From: Ruminococcaceae bacterium UBA6857
GTDB taxonomy: Bacteria > Bacillota > Clostridia > Oscillospirales > Acutalibacteraceae
Assembly (NCBI GenBank): GCA_002451715.1
Contig: DKDD01000064.1
Span: 1 to 5,458, forward strand
DNA length: 5,458 nt
Reading direction: 5' to 3'
The notes beneath the pieces are model-generated. The model saw nothing but the letters and a program-made list of their open reading frames with translations, had not been told where the DNA came from and did no database searches. Every line of letters begins with the position of its first letter. The stretch's first letter is position 1. Below are positions 4,952 through 5,458 of this stretch, piece by piece. The position numbers were made by a program, and so were the translations under genes.

Positions 4952-5458
4952 TTATAAACTGTCAACAAGCTTTACAACGTCAGAATAAAAGTTCAAATAT
5001 CCGCCGAATGAAGAAAAGGCCTTCTTGTCTTTCGAGTTGCAAAAATCATAATGATCCGCGCCGTAAATTGTCGGCATAACCTGCCAAACGCCGGGCACGA
5101 TATTTTTTGTCTCGTCATAAATCACATACTCTTCGTCGAACGGATAAAGAGCACTTTTGAGCGGAACCATACCGTCGTTTGCACCCCAGGATTTGTCAAC
5201 GAATTTTCCGCCGAGCTTTATATTGACCGAAGCCGAAATAATCGGCGAAGAAATGCGAAACGGAAGAAAAACATTGTAATCACGGTTGATTTTTGTATAG
5301 CCGAACCTTGCGTCTTCCGTTACGCAGGCAGAGTATGAAAAACAGTATACCGATTTAACCGGTTTGATTTTTTTGTTAAGTTCTTCCGCGCCCTGCACGG
5401 TAAGGTCGTATCCGCAATGATCCATTGAAAGCGCAAATTTCATGCACTTTTTCGGGTC
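4952..5458 (-). CDS. Staphylococcal/Geobacillus-type triacylglycerol lipase, C-terminal part (5' end beyond window)
   Basis: The frame stays open through the right edge: codons DPKKC precede the first internal Met at 5443, so the window holds only the C-terminal 168 or so residues. The family is recognised from a string of motifs, numbered from that Met. MDHCGYDLTVQGAEELN (7-23) matches the D-L-T-x-x-G-A-x-x-L-N block. The segment after it has a VYCFSYSA strand (32-39). WGANDGMVPLKSALYP (86-101) carries the likely catalytic D90. WQVMPTIYGADHYDF (120-134) carries the likely catalytic H131, flanked by D130 and D133, which in relatives lie by the calcium site. The catalytic serine would be upstream, outside the window. 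Known members hydrolyse acylglycerols and are usually secreted, but secretion cannot be judged here. The gene is followed closely by the membrane acyltransferase. Confidence 0.87.
   Translation of the reverse strand, partial: DPKKCMKFALSMDHCGYDLTVQGAEELNKKIKPVKSVYCFSYSACVTEDARFGYTKINRDYNVFLPFRISSPIISASVNIKLGGKFVDKSWGANDGMVPLKSALYPFDEEYVIYDETKNIVPGVWQVMPTIYGADHYDFCNSKDKKAFSSFGGYLNFYSDVVKLVDSL

Noticed and set aside
5441..5443. ATG at 5443 as the start of the lipase gene
   Set aside because: The frame continues upstream without a stop to the window edge, no ribosome site precedes the ATG, and the protein would lack the catalytic serine half of the family. It is an internal Met.

Overview
The window most resembles the chromosome of a Gram-positive member of the Clostridia, probably the Ruminococcaceae/Oscillospiraceae group. 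The signs are MKK-type signal peptides, a lipoprotein with a Gly/Pro/Ser/Glu linker, strong AGGAGG ribosome sites, moderate GC, and an OmpR-type response regulator of the kind common in Firmicutes. This is a judgement from protein and signal style, not from a marker gene.

Layout. Positions 1-185 (minus) hold the first 61 codons of a response regulator that runs off the left edge. Diverging from it across a 190-bp spacer is a 612-residue secreted lipoprotein (376-2214, plus). It has a small beta-barrel-like N-terminal domain, interrupted by a repeat-bearing linker, and a long right-handed beta-helix. The spacer carries a 52-bp dyad built from two tandem pairs of a TAAAGG/CTTTAG motif at exact 11-bp spacing. 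It is followed by a possible -10 box for the lipoprotein gene and is a good candidate binding site for the neighbouring regulator.

The lipoprotein gene converges with a minus-strand gene across a strong bidirectional terminator (2317-2354). The right half is all minus strand. In transcription order it holds the C-terminal part of a staphylococcal/Geobacillus-type lipase (5458-4952, 5' end outside the window), then an integral-membrane acyltransferase of the HGSNAT_cat/DUF1624 type (4933-4169, 18 bp downstream), then, after 131 bp with its own likely promoter, a secreted 556-residue LCAT/lipase-like alpha/beta hydrolase (4037-2367). The first two genes are probably one transcript. The third may be a separate unit or may also receive read-through, since no convincing terminator lies between.

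How the parts may work together. The left part looks like a two-component sensor locus controlling a surface lipoprotein. The right part groups two alpha/beta hydrolases with a membrane acyltransferase, which suggests acyl-ester or lipid/glycan acylation chemistry at the cell envelope, but no substrate can be read from the sequence. The most unusual single point is that the secreted hydrolase has cysteine where the lipase-box serine is expected (C-R-C-L-G at residues 194-198). No mobile element, CRISPR array, tRNA or rRNA was seen.
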